Shown here in pieces: positions 33,984 to 44,916 of a stretch of DNA of 62,000 nucleotides. Under the pieces are notes generated by a model. The model had not been told where the DNA came from. It made no database searches and saw only the letters and a program-made list of their open reading frames with translations. Source of the DNA: Adiantum capillus-veneris (Eukaryota > Streptophyta > Polypodiopsida > Polypodiales > Pteridaceae); contig CM043959.1 in NCBI GenBank assembly GCA_014529385.2, forward strand, positions 59,782,253-59,844,252, written 5' to 3'. The position numbers were made by a program, and so were the translations under genes. Each line of letters opens with the position of its first letter. The first letter of the stretch is position 1.

Positions 33984-34400
33984 ATGGCAAGAACAAAGGT
34001 GAGTGTGAGAAAGGCAGGCAAAGGACCAGGTTTGGCTGCTAAAGCAAGAGGAAGATCTGTTAGTAAAAAGAAGAGACCAGGAAAGCCCATGAAAATCTTG
34101 AAAGCTCCAAGGATGAATAGGCTACAAAGACACATCAAGCTGTTCAAGGAAATCAGGAAGGCTTAGAAATGTATTGAGCTTATAGTACCAAAGCTGCCAT
34201 TCCAAAGACTAGTCAGCTCAATATGTGAGGAAGCATGTGTTGGGACCATGAGGTGGAAACTTGTTGCACTGCTGGCACTACAAGAGGCAGCAAAAGATTT
34301 TTTTTTGGAATATTTCAATGACATAACAATTGTTGTAGCACATGCACATAGGGTAACGATTATGGACAAGGACAACGAAACTCTAAAAGGAGTAAGGTGA
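33984..34400 (+). pseudogene. Histone H3-fold sequence, centromeric-H3-like, one nonsense codon
   Basis: A 138-codon frame from ATG 33984 to TGA 34398-34400, the usual H3 size, with one internal stop, TAG at 34164-34166. The N-tail starts MARTK and is Lys/Arg-rich. The N-helix region is RHIKLFKEIRKA, then the stop, which aligns with Gln in the EIRRYQKSTELL block of H3. KLPFQRLV (alpha 1), RWKLVALLALQEAAKDF (loop 1, alpha 2) and AHAHRVTIMDKD (loop 2) follow. Loop 1 is one residue longer than in canonical H3 and carries Trp, as in CENH3. The tail is poorly conserved, suggesting a decaying copy. No intron is visible, so a processed copy is possible. Confidence 0.85.
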
Positions 34401-34989
34401 AGTGAAGATTTGATAAGTTGCTCCAGCCCAATGAATTTATATACAATAAAATGAAGGAAATTTTTCTTATTCTTCCATCACAGCCAGAGGCGGTGAAGAT
34501 TGTAGAAGTCACCCACGATGTCAATACCAAGGCCAGAGATGAGCAAAAAATCGGTGTACAGAGGAGACAAATAAATTGAAAGAAAAGGAAAAGGCAACAA
34601 ATGCCATAGAAGAAGAGATTAATAGCTATCACATTATTACACATGAAATCGATGTCAGAAACAAATTTTTTTTGTCATCTATGGAGGAAGGATTAATAGT
34701 AGATATACATCTAGAAGATGGTATAAGAAGACTTGCATTAGATACTACAGATATCAATATACTGTGGGATCTAGATGCCAAATCATAGATTCAATTGTAT
34801 GTATCTTCCTGTAGTAAGATGCTTTCACAACCTTCATCATATTTTTATTTAGTTCAGGCTAGAGACTAGCAACTAGTAATTGTCTTGAAGTTTGATAAAG
34901 AGCCAGCTACCTCCACAAAGCCATGCAAAAAAATATATATTAAATTCCCAGATTTCTTCCTTTATCAAAATAAAAAATACCCCTATCGG
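34401..34989 (+). other. Weak coding remnant upstream of gypsy G1
   Basis: A short frame with ATG at 34681 (36 codons, EEGLIVDIHLEDGIRRLAL) has no recognised domain. A later frame, 34890-34989 (DKEPATSTKPCKKIYIKF...NKKYPYR), is open up to the G1 insertion and can continue at 43641 (HIREVACSLSN). Both may belong to the decayed Ulp1-like gene. Confidence 0.3.
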
Positions 34990-36119
34990 TGTCAGGAGTT
35001 TTTTGGAGCAATGGATTGCGCATATGTACATACACATGCCTGGTGCATCGAATAAAGGATTGCCCATTTTCCAAAGCCAGGTGGTTACGTGGGACCCACA
35101 TGTGTACAGGTAGGACAACATGTACATAGTGCATCGATTTTCATCGTTACCAGTACCAGTGTGTTTTTCTATAATAATGAGGATTTGGTAGCACATAAAA
35201 CTTCTCGAGGAAGCTATCCGCGGGCCGACGACATGAGGTAAGCAGGTGCGTCAGGTGACATCTAGTGGCGTCAGGAGGCCGAACGGGGTCAATATTTGCA
35301 CGTGGAGAAGTACGGACACAACGTGGATGTTTTCTTGTGATAATTATGCAGAAAGGTCATCATGAGTACCATATTGTGGGGCCACTGCACGTGGTGGCGG
35401 GATGCATTATTAGAAAAAGCTGAGTGCCAGGTGTGCGAATGGATGCAAAAAGGTGACAACTATGCACTGCGAGGTCAGTTTTTGGCCTGTTCGAGGTCAT
35501 CTAAAAGGCCAAGGGTGCCCAAATAATAAAGCTAAGTGTGGGAACTGAAAAAATAGAGAGAAGAACAGAAAAAACGTGGAGAAGAGAGGAGGAACAGCCG
35601 CAACTGTGTTTTTGGGGTTTTTGGAGCCTGTTTTGGCCGTAAACTGTTCATCCGAGGTCGGATTTGAGCACTTTGACATTGTAGACTGGGGTTTTGGGCC
35701 GTTCCGGACACAATGGCACTATCCATTTTTCCAAATTCCTCACTCTTTTTCTGCTTTTTTTCCTGTGTAAGTTTCTCCTATGAGCGAAACTTCTGCTCCA
35801 ATTTGTGATTGTAACTGGTACATTTTACCCATATTGTGTGAGCTATTTGCTCCATTGGTGTTTGGCCAATCGCTATTGTATCTAAACATCAGAAATTATT
35901 CTCTTTTGAGCTGATTTTTTTGGGTGTGTGTGTGTGTGTGTCTCTGTGTGGAGTGGGCAAGTTGATAGTCTGTCTCCTCTCACTCCGTCGGTGTGTTCCT
36001 TGTCTCAGCCATGTGGGTTGTATAAGCCGAGTGGTGCCCCATCGTGTGTGTGTATATCCTTCCAAGAGTGTGTGTCGGCTCATTATAGAGGCGTTCTGTG
36101 TGTTTCCACCCCGCTCACA
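34990..36119 (+). repeat. 5' LTR of G1
   Basis: 1130 bp, very similar to 42498-43640. The gypsy primer site TTTGGCGCCCCCACGGAGGA follows at about 36124-36143. Confidence 0.93.
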
Positions 36120-36846
36120 TTCTTTTGGCGCCCCCACGGAGGATCTTCTTCGAGTACCTTCTGCTTCGAGCTTCAAGCTTCGAGATTCGGGATTACAGGT
36201 TACAGGTTACAAGGATAGGTATAGGTACATGTGATTCACACAAGTACAAGTAGCTGGAGTACAATGATATACTAGCAGTGGAAGTCACTTGTAGTTGCCA
36301 TGGGTATGCATCATTAGTCGCCTGTTTGAGCGCATTGTCTGTTGGTATTGTACGTTACTTGTGGAAACTGCCAATTGTACGCCTTTGTGGAACCATACTT
36401 GGTTTTATTTGACAGTCCCATCCATTTATGAGACTTGGTCTGGAAGATAGTCATTTCTGAGACTTGACTATACGCGATTTGCATTAGTCTTCGTGTGAGG
36501 GTCGATAGTGTGAGGTTTTATTGAGCTGGGGGATTCTCAAATGTGGAGATCCTTTCGGTGATACAGGTAGCTGGAGCACCATTTTTGTGACCTCGCCATA
36601 GGCTATGTACTAGTGATTCCTACTTGATGCTCGGGTTCTATTGTTGGCAGTTTATGCATACATATACAGTCTATATTTTGGGTTCATACTGCTCTACTTC
36701 TGGGGAAACTCTGCCAAAAATTTTCCAAGTTATGATGGCTGGTTTTTTGGTCTTTTGAGCCATTTATGCTGTTATACTGCTGAAATTCTGGTAAAATCAG
36801 AGGATAAGTCAGGTGTGCCTTCTTGGGAGCTGCATGGTTGTCTTTA
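36120..36846 (+). other. G1 untranslated leader
   Basis: From the primer site to the small leader ORF. No further ORF or recognised structure. Confidence 0.6.
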
Positions 36847-37065
36847 ATGGATGATCAAAATGGCCCTCAATTCACTCCTTTTCATTTAACTCAGAGAATC
36901 CAGATAAATGTTCATGTGTCTAGGAAGATTTTTTTCCAGCAGCGCATGGTCTTTATGTTTGGGCCAAGAAGATTAAGAGAGATCCTGGAATGTCCTTTGC
37001 CTGTTGTAATTCCGATGATCAACTATGAAAACTCATTTGATGTGCATGTGTTTGTCCTTATCTAA
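36847..37065 (+). CDS. Conserved small leader protein of gypsy elements (72 aa)
   Basis: An ATG at 36847 opens a 72-aa ORF ending TAA 37063-37065, 103 bp before the gag ATG. It aligns without gaps to the 72-aa ORF inside the LTR of G2 (53799-53581), with 38 identical residues. The conserved core is INV-x-x-SRKI-x-FQQR, then VF-x-FGP-x-RL-x-EIL, then P-x-P, and P-x-I-x-Y-x-x-SFDV near the end. No signal peptide, membrane segment or known domain is evident. Alternating hydrophobic residues in the second half suggest beta strands. The function is unknown. Conservation across two different gypsy families argues for a protein under selection. Confidence 0.75.
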   Translation: MDDQNGPQFTPFHLTQRIQINVHVSRKIFFQQRMVFMFGPRRLREILECPLPVVIPMINYENSFDVHVFVLI

Positions 37066-37168
37066 AGTTGAGCTCCATTGAAGTTTTTGGGGATTGAGTC
37101 AGTCAAAAGTTTTAGGTTCTTGCACGTGTGTTCGCAGGGGTTCTCAAAGCATCGTAACTTGGGTAGCC

Positions 37169-38040
37169 ATGGATTTCTCTTATCTAGAGTTTCATGAAAG
37201 AAGTGATGAAGATGTGGAAGACTTTTTGGAAAAGGTGGAGGTTGCCTGCATTAGCAATCAGATTCATGACCCGACGCAAATGTTATGTCTTCTCCAAATT
37301 TGTTTGAAGAGTGATGTACGAGTTTGGTCCAAAGCATTTGAAGAGGAGTTGCGTGGGGCTGATCCACCCGTAAGGTTGAGTTGGGACAATCTGCGGCATG
37401 GGTTGGAATTGGAGTTTGTGAAGATAGAAGATCTGACAAAGTGTGGCAAGAAGTACAAAGTTTGGTGCAAAAGGAAGGTGAGCCAATAGATGCATACATA
37501 CGTAAGTTCTCATTGGCATGGGAGCGGATGTGCAAGGCCTTAGCACCACAAGTACCCCCGCTTGACATGATGAAGAAGGACAGGTTCTTGGCTGGTCTTT
37601 GGGAGAATATACGTTGTAGGTGGCAAGGAACAAAGAGTGGAAGCTGAGGAAAATGAGCCAGTTAGGGGTGGAGTCTTTGCCCATGAGGTCTGAATTTCAG
37701 CCTATGGACTCTTTACAAGGTCGCATGCCAGGGGTTCATCACGAACCAGTGGTTCCTGTTACTACTCAGGTTATGCCAACAGTGGTCACTACATCTATGC
37801 ATGAGGCAAGACATGAGGCAAGTGGTAGATTTAATGAAGAATCTCAGCCTAAACCTGCTAGGTCAAGTGGGAAATAATCGAGGTCGAGGGAGGTTTGCAA
37901 ATCAACCAGGAGGTGAAGATAAACCCAGAAATGGTGTTGGACAAAGCAATGGTAGGTTCTGGAGGCAAACGCCCACATATTATAATTGTGGAGAGTTGGG
38001 ACACATCAGCCCGCAATGTGATAAGCCACCAAGGATGGGG
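37169..38040 (+). pseudogene. G1 gag
   Basis: ATG 37169 (MDFSYLEFHERSDEDVEDFLEKVEVACI). The Gag domain reads LLQICLKSDVRVWSKAF, then jumps frame near 37440 to DKVWQEVQSLVQKEG and PIDAYIRKFSLAWERMC, and again near 37620. The zinc knuckle, YYNCGELGHISPQC (about 37979-38020), has lost its first Cys (TAT where TGT is expected). The Gag is therefore broken both by frameshifts and in its RNA-binding motif. Confidence 0.85.
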
Positions 38041-39222
38041 GGAGACATGTATCCATTGCCAAGACAGGTGCTAACTAGGTCAAATGATTATGGCATTGAA
38101 ATCAAGGGAGAAGAAGGAACCTATGGTTTAACCCAGGAGGAAAAAGGAAAGACAAAGGTGATAAGTGTAGTCACCTTGGAGAAGGCATCAAAGCTACAGG
38201 ATACATTAGTGATTCCTATTGGGAAGAGGACCACAGAGGATAAGGAAGGAAGAAGTGCCCCCGGTCCTAGTAAGAAGAACGGAAAGAGTCATGAAGGCGA
38301 GGATGTCAAGGCCAAGAGAAAAAGGAGGTCTCGTCGCAAGTTTCATGTTTCAGATTTTCCACCAGGGAATGGGCAATTAAGCTATGACTTGAAGGAGGAT
38401 CTGACAAGCAGGAAGGCAGATGTTACTTTTGGGCACCTTATAGAGATGGTGCCTAAGCTAAAGCGACACTGGAAGAGGATGGTTAACCCAATGGAGAAAG
38501 AGCCAGAGAGAGGTTCAGTGAAGGTGTTGGCGATGGATGAGCTACCAGACATTTGTCCAATAGTAGATGTGTGGCACAAAAGAAAAAAATTGGGACAAGG
38601 TTATGTGGATGGTGGAGCCCAAATATGCGTCATAACACACTCATGCGTTGAGAAGATGGGTCTTACAGTGACTGGGGTGTCAGGCTTTCGGATCAGATTG
38701 GCAAACCATCAGAAAGTAAAATGTTTGGGTGTTGTAAAGAGCTTAGAACTGGAAGCATATGATGCAAAGGCAGTGGTTGATTTTCATGTGATGCCAGCAG
38801 GGTTGGGAGCATATCCTATCATACTGAGCAGACCATGGTTACGTGCAGTGGGAGCCGTTCAAGATTGGCGACGTGGTACGATTAAACTCTATGGAAAGAG
38901 AGGTACCAAGAAGCTATATAATATGGACACAAGGAAACGATTGGAAGAGATTTATGAAAATGAAGATGAGTCTAGTGATGAAGACTATTCCAAAGTGTCT
39001 GATGAAGACAGTGATAGTACTACCAGCAGTGATGAGGATGCTGATGTTGCATTTCTTTTGATGGATAAAGAAATCCAGGAGTCTGGTTTAGTTGCATTTG
39101 CAAATGAGGTTGAAGATGAAAGTGAAGGGCCTTATGAAGTGATTGAAGGGCTGATGCAAACCAAGGTTGAGTTGTCAAAGAAGCAGGAATTGATGACACA
39201 AATGATCAGTGGAGACCTCTAA
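38041..39222 (+). pseudogene. G1 protease region
   Basis: Same frame as the last part of gag. After a Lys-rich linker (EDVKAKRKRRSRRKF), the retropepsin active site reads GQGYVDGGAQICVITHS, followed by LANHQKVKCLGVV and AYPIILSRPWLRAVGA, which fit the flap and the second half of the fold (ILSRPWL for the common ILGRPWL). An acidic Ser/Asp/Glu segment follows. A TAA at 39220-39222 stops the frame two codons before the next ATG, so it probably was part of one pol frame. Role: cutting the Gag-Pol precursor. Confidence 0.82.
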
Positions 39223-39225
39223 ACT

Positions 39226-40737
39226 ATGGAGAAGGAGATATATTTGCACATGCTGGCTAGTTTTCCTGATTTGTTCATTACTTCATACGAAGAGATCATA
39301 GGGTTCAAGGGTGAAGAGATGCATATAGAGATGAAGGAAGGTGCTAAGCCAGTGCGGAAAAGGCTAAGAAGGATGGGCCAAGAGCAGATGGAAGCCTTGC
39401 GGAAAGAGGTGGAAAAGCTATTGAAGGCAGGGTTCATAGTTCCAGTGGAGACCACAGAATGGGTGAGTCCAGTAGTAGTTAGTCCAAAGAAGGATGGGAA
39501 GTGGAGGATTTGTGTAGATTTTAAACCCTTAAACGCAGCCACTAAGAAGAACCCATATCCTCTTCCATTCATTGATCAGATCTTGGATTCAGTGGCGGCA
39601 GGTTATGAGAGGTACAGTGTGTGTGATGGTTTTTCAGGTTATTTTCAATTGAAGATTGCTCTTAAAGACCGCACAAAGACAACTTTTATTACACCATGGG
39701 GCTGTTATTGCTACACAGTATTGCCATTTGGGTTGACAAATGGACCATCCTTTTATCAAGAGAGAGCAAATTGGGTATTGGCACCCTTCATTGGTAGTTG
39801 TGTTAAAGCTTTTATGGACGACTTCTGTGTCTACAGCAGTAGGGCTGAGCACCATGAGAAGCTGCAAATGGTATTGGCTCGATATGATAAATGTGGAGGA
39901 CAACTAAATCCCAAGAAATGTCATCTAGCATAGCCAAGGGTGAAGTTATTGGGCCATATGGTGTCAGAAAATGGCATTGAGGCTGATCCAGATAAGGTTA
40001 AGTCTATTATTCTTCTTCCATCACCTACGAGTACGAAGCAATTGGAAACCTTTATACACAAAGTGAAGTACATGGCACGATTTATTCCATTGTCTTCATA
40101 GCTCCTTTATCCATTACAACAAGGGGAAAAGCATGATCCATTGCAATGGGATGACAAGTGTGAAGAAGTGTTTCAAGAGGTGAAAGAGGTGTTAGGGAGG
40201 TTGTCAGCCATGCAGGCTCCTGATTGGGAGAAAGTTTCTTATGTAAATCCATCAGTAGGGGATGATGCCATTGGAGCCATGCTATTGCAAAAGGGGAAGG
40301 GCAGCCATTATATGAGGCCAGTGTATTGTGCAAGCCGAGTGAAGTTGGTAGCGGAGAGAAAGTTCTTAGAAGTAGAGCTAGTGATGGCCAGTGTAATATT
40401 TGCTTGTCGACGATTTCGTCATTACTTGCTACCACGACCTTTTGTTTTCTTGACAAGTTATGCCTTTTTGCCACAGTTAATTAATGGCACTAACATGTCA
40501 AATGTGGTGAAGAAATGGATAATTGAGCTGCAAGAGTTTGAGTTCTCTTTTCTAGTGGAAGACAGTACAAGGGCTACCCTAGCCGATTTGTTGACCTACA
40601 AGGAGAATCCCCTTATTGTTAAGGAAGAGGTGGTGAGAAAGGTAGTTGAAGAAGTGCCACATATCAACAATCCATATGTGTGTTGTTCTTTGATGGCTCA
40701 TACTGAAAGATCCATGATGCGGCTTCAGGGGGTATAG
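39226..40737 (+). pseudogene. G1 reverse transcriptase and first RNase H
   Basis: Starts MEKEIYLHMLASFPDLF. RT blocks: VEKLLKAGFIVPVETTEWVS, VVSPKKDGKWRICVDFKPLN, PLPFIDQILDSVAAG, FSGYFQLKIALKDRTKTTF, TVLPFGLTNGPSFYQ and AFMDDFCVYS (catalytic MDD). After TAG 39931-39933 it continues PRVKLLGHMVSENGIEADP, and after TAG 40099-40101 LLYPL and FQEVKEVLG, then the gypsy RNase H with YCASRVKLVAERKFLEVEL. Both stops are in frame and each is one C-to-T step from CAG. A frame change follows near 40677. Confidence 0.92.
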
Positions 40738-41060
40738 CACTTTATGATCCAGAGGGGAAGCTAGTATGCAAGAGAGGGTTCAAATTGGATGCGCATAGTA
40801 ACAATGAGGTTGAATATGCTACATTGGAAGCCGGATTACACATTTGTTTGAACATGGGGTTCGAAGGTTGAGCATAAAAGGTGATGCCTTGTTAGTGGTG
40901 AAGCAAGTGTTGGGTGTGTGGAAGAGCAAGAACAGCTCATTGAAAGAAATGTGTTTCAGAATTAAAGGCCTGTTAAAAAAGTTTGAAGCATGGAGCATCA
41001 GACACATTGAACGTTCTCTAAATGGAGAAGCACATGAAGTAGCTCAAAGCATGATTGGGG
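40677..41060 (+). pseudogene. G1 second RNase H (archaeal/plant type)
   Basis: In two frames: FFDGSY (then TGA), ASGGIALYDPEGKLVCKRG and SNNEVEYATLEAGLHICLNMG; then, after an indel near 40865, LSIKGDALLVVKQVLGVWK and RHIERSLNGEAHEVAQ. These match the DGS, NNxxEYxAL, GDSxLVxxQ and R...N..AD blocks of type I RNase H domains of the kind acquired by Tat-group gypsy elements. The last acidic position is Glu (EAHEVA) instead of the usual Asp. Confidence 0.85.
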
Positions 41061-42469
41061 AGTTATTTGTGTTGAGGACCACTTTACCTCTTTATCATGG
41101 CCGGGAAAGTTTGGCTCAAGAAGAAGAGTTTTTGCTAATAGGAATCATTCCGAAGGACATTCAGAAGTCTACGATGTATGGTTTTGTGCGTAGAGCATAC
41201 AGGTACAAATTGATTGGTGATGTCTTATACATGAAAGGGACTGATCTCGTGTTGAGACGTGTACCTTGGCGGGAGGAGATTTATAGAGTGTTGGAAGAGA
41301 ATCATGAAGGCGCATGTGGCGGCCATTTTGCTCTAAAGATCACCTTGCATAAGATCTTGCGAGAGGGGTATGTATGGCCTAGTTTGCACAAGGATGTTCA
41401 CCATTGGTGTAGGTCTTGCAATAGGTGTCAAGCATTTGGGAAGAGAGTGTTGAAGCCAGAGCTACGAAAAACTATTATGGCATTTGATGTTTTTGAAAAG
41501 TGGGGGATTGATGCAATCGGCCCGTTATGTATCACAAGCAGGGACAAAAGCTATATTTTGACTGTAGTGGACTATCTCTCTAGATGGGAAAAGGCTATAG
41601 CAGTAAAACAGATCACTGCAAAGGATGTGGCAAAATTTGTGTACGAGGAAATATGTTGCAAGTTTGGGGTGCCACTGGAGCTACTTTCAGATAAGGGGCC
41701 AGGATTTAGAGCTAAATTGCTAGATTTTTTATGCGCGAAGATGAAGATTAGGCACCAGCATACCACTCCTTATTATCCGCAGTGTAATGGCTTAAATGAA
41801 AGATTCAATGGTGAGTTGGTACAGATTCTTTCAAAAGTGACAGAGCACCAAGGAAAGAATTGGGATTTGGAATTGCCTAGTGCATTATGGGCTTACCGTA
41901 CTTCGGTGAAGACAGGTACATGGTTTACTCCGTTTCATTTGGTATATGGAAAGGAAGCACTATTGCCGGTGGAGGTAGAGTTGCCTGCAATAAAGATGCT
42001 AGAGAAGCTGCTTGGGCCGCCTAGTGATGCATTCAAAGAGAGGCTCTTACAATTACAAGAGGTTCAGTTGGATAGGATGAGTGCATTGGAGCATTATGGG
42101 CAGATGCAGGATAACGCTTTGGCAAAGATAAATGAAAAAGTCAAGAGTAAGGGAATTAACAAGCATGACTTGGTTTTGCGTTACAACAGTAAGCTGGACA
42201 ACACCTTCCAAAAGAAGTTTCAAATTAAGTGGGAAGGCCCTTTCAAGGTAGTGGAGTGTTTTCCGAATGGCACATATCAGTTGGCTAACCTAGATGGAAT
42301 CCTACATAAGTCAAGGGTCAATGGATTGCGTCTTAAATTATATCATGCCAGGTTAATGATGGTGGTGCAAGATAAGCTGTCTGTGGATCAAGCAATGTTG
42401 GTGAAGGATGAGGAGACTTGTGACGCTGCGAGTCTCATATCGCTTTTTGCTGCTGCTGATCATGAATGA
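41061..42469 (+). pseudogene. G1 integrase
   Basis: Open to TGA 42467-42469 in the same frame as the end of the second RNase H. HHCC finger: HEGACGGHFALKITLHKI and WCRSCNRCQ. DDE core: WGIDAIGP (Asp), LLSDKGPGF (Asp), GLNERFNGEL (Glu). It is followed by YRTSVKTGTWFTPFHLVYGK and a C-terminal domain ending FKVVECFPNGTYQLANLDG. No chromodomain is evident. This part looks intact; the damage to G1 lies upstream. Confidence 0.92.
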
Positions 42470-42477
42470 TCTAGCAG

Positions 42478-42496
42478 GCTAGGGGATGGGAAAATT
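42478..42496 (+). other. Polypurine tract of G1
   Basis: GCTAGGGGATGGGAAAATT directly before the 3' LTR; the purine run AGGGGATGGGAAAA primes plus-strand synthesis in gypsy elements. Confidence 0.75.
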
Positions 42497-42497
42497 A

Positions 42498-43640
42498 TGT
42501 CAGGAGTTTTTTGGAGCAAGGGATTGCACATATGTACATACACATGCATGGTGCATCGAATAAAGGATTGCCCATTTTCTAGAGCTAGGTGGTTACGTGG
42601 GACCCACATGTGTACAGGTAGGACAACATGTACATAGTGCATTGATTTTCATCGTTACCAGTACCAGTGCGTTTTTCTATAATAATGAGGATTTGGTAGC
42701 ACATAAAACTTCTCAAGGAAGCTATCCATGGGCCGACGACATGAGGTAAGTAGGTGCGTCAGGTGACATCTAGTGGCGTCAGGAGGCCGAACGGGGTCAA
42801 TATTTGCACGTGGAGAAGTACGGACACAACGTGGATGTTTTCTTGTGATAATTATGCAGAAAGGTCATCATGAGGACCATATTGTGGGGCCACTGCACGT
42901 GGTGGCGGGATGCATTATTGGAAAAAGCTGAGTGCCAGGTGTGCCGGATGGATGCAAAAAGGTGACAACTATGCACTGCGAGGTCAGTTTTTGGCCTGTT
43001 CGGAGTCCGTTTGAGGTCATCTAAAAGGCCAAGGGTGCCCAAATAATAAAGCTAAGTGTGGGAACTGAAAAACAACAGAGAGACCAGAAAAAACATGGAG
43101 AAGAGAGGAGGAACAGTCGCAACTGTGTTTTTGGGGTTTTTGGAGCCTGTTTTGGCCGTAAACTACTCATCCGAAGTCGGATTTGAGCACTTTGACATTG
43201 TAGACTGGGGTTTTGGGCCATTCCGGACGCGATGGCGCTGTCCATTTTTCCAAATTCCTCACTCTTTTTTTGCTGTTTTGGCTGTGTAAGTTTCTCCTAT
43301 GAGCGAAGCTTCTGCTCCAATTTGTGATTGTATCTGGTACATTTTGCCCATATTGTGTGAGCTATTTGCTCCATTGGTGTTGGCCCAATCTCTTCTGTAT
43401 CTAAACATCATAAATTCTCCTCTTTTGAGCTAAGTTTTTTTTGTGTATGTGTGTGTGTGTCTCTGTGTGGAGTGGGCAAGTTGATAGTCTCTCTCCTCTC
43501 ACTCCGTCGGTGTGTTCCCTGTCTCGGCCAGGTGGGTTGTATAAGGAGAGTGGTGCCCCATCGTGTGTGTGTGCATATCCTTCCAAGAGTGTGTGTCGGG
43601 TCATCATAGAGGCGTTCTGTGTGTTTCCACTGCGCTCACA
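42498..43640 (+). repeat. 3' LTR of G1
   Basis: 1143 bp, starts TGTCAGGAG and ends GCTCACA. Followed by TCGG. Confidence 0.93.
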
Positions 43641-44172
43641 TCGGCACATTCGAGAAGTGGCTTGCTCATTGTCCAATGCTCAAGTAACAACCATAATTTT
43701 TCCATATGAGAGCAACCACCACTGAAGCCTCCTTTGCATTGAACTTGATAAACCAGCTATCTGGACACTAAACTCACTTCGAGGAACACATCCAGAATTA
43801 AGACTGTGAGTATTGAGAATTATAATTTGGTTTTATTTTGGATAAACAATGGAGACAATTATTGTGTTGGGTTCATACCAACTCATCCTGCTTGCGTATG
43901 CATAAACAGACTATTGCACGTATATGGAAGGCTATGCGGAAATCTAGAGCTGTACAGGTCAGAAATTAAGGAATTCACGATGCCTTTACAGACGGATGAC
44001 AACTCGTGTGATGGAGATGCCTCCTCCATGCTAAGTATATACTGTAGAGCTTTTTTTCACTAAACCCATTCATATCAAAGGTATGCATTTTGCACATCAT
44101 TACTATAACATTGTGAAAGTTTGGACAAAAATGTGTCTTAGTTCCTTTTTGTTTTCATTTTGTTTTTTGCAG
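43641..44172 (+). pseudogene. Ulp1/C48-peptidase-like relic
   Basis: The plus strand reads HIREVACSLSNAQVTTIIFP, then YESNHH, TGA, SLLCIELDKPAIWTLNS. This resembles the catalytic-His strand of Ulp1-type SUMO proteases (NHW-x-LL-x-I...DS), with the expected Trp codon now TGA. A GT...AG intron-like gap (about 43810-43907) is followed by LELYRSEIKEFTMPLQTDDNSCD, matching the Gln...Asp-Cys-Gly site, but the Cys-Gly pair is replaced (CDGDASS). The G1 insertion lies directly upstream. The catalytic Cys is gone, so this is a dead copy, possibly originally carried by a transposon. Confidence 0.55.
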
Positions 44173-44916
44173 GGTGCATTGGAGAAGTACACTGTAGAGT
44201 ATTTGCACTGATACTGTGCCACCCTAATCTACTTGCAATTTCACATCCCGTGAGCATGGATGTAGAAAAAACCCTTTTGGATGACCACATTGTAGAGTAA
44301 ATGATGACTACTGATGGACTGCAACAAACAGATTCCATAAGGAAAGTTGAGAAAGGACAAGAGCAAGAGGAGGGAGGAACTTCTGAGAAGAGAACTGTTG
44401 CAGAGGGAGAGTTTGCGTAGGAGAAAATTCCAAATGAAGGGAAGCCCACACAGGAGCAAGATCATGCAGATCCATAGGAGAAAGATCACACAGATCGAGG
44501 GGCTGACAAAGAAATAAATGTTGAAACTCCCTTTGTGCTTGGAGGGTTTTAGAAGGAAGAAGTTTATGCAGAGGGAGGGGCTGAGAAAGAACACTCTAAC
44601 CCTCAAGTAGAGCATACCTCTGCCACACCTCCACCTGTTGAGCTTGAAAATCAAGAGTCATTTATGCATGACACACAAACAAATCATAGCACATTAGAAG
44701 CAAACACAGGTGCAATGGAACCCTCAACATTGGAGACACAAGAGTCTCGAATAGCAAAAGAACAAGAGAAGAAGCTCGAGGATGTCAACACTAGATAAGA
44801 CAACCTCGATGGCAGGCAAACCCAGTATGGACCTTTGTTGGACATTGACATGATTTTTCGGTAATAATCAATGTAAAAGAATATGAAAGTCAACCTATTG
44901 TCTAACTACTTTGCAG
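44173..44916 (+). pseudogene. Glu-rich linker exon with five in-frame stops
   Basis: Preceded by TTTTTTGCAG (intron 3' end, 44163-44172). One frame from ATG 44256 is highly acidic (RKVEKGQEQEEGG, EKEHSNPQVEHTSATPPP, KEQEKKLEDVNTR). Stops at 44298 (TAA), 44418, 44475, 44550 (TAG) and 44796 (TAA) are all in this frame. Between them the frame is coherent, so it was coding. A short GT...AG gap (44861-44916) leads into the phosphatase-like exon. A low-complexity linker between a peptidase and a phosphatase domain is my reading. Confidence 0.5.

Larger units (their letters stand above)
34990..43640 (+). mobile_element. Ty3/gypsy LTR retrotransposon G1 with two RNase H domains
   Basis: LTRs at 34990-36119 and 42498-43640 start TGTCAGGAG and end GCTCACA. 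Flanks TCGG (34986-34989 and 43641-43644) form a 4-bp target duplication; a 5-bp ATCGG is possible if the terminal A is shared. Order: primer site, leader ORF, gag, protease, RT, RNase H, second RNase H, integrase, polypurine tract. The RT-RNH-RNH-INT order with an extra RNase H of the archaeal/plant type is the mark of the Tat group. Several stops and indels make it non-autonomous now. Confidence 0.93.

Noticed and set aside
33984-34400. A functional CENH3 or H3 gene
   Set aside because: An in-frame TAG truncates it before the histone fold, and the tail is poorly conserved.
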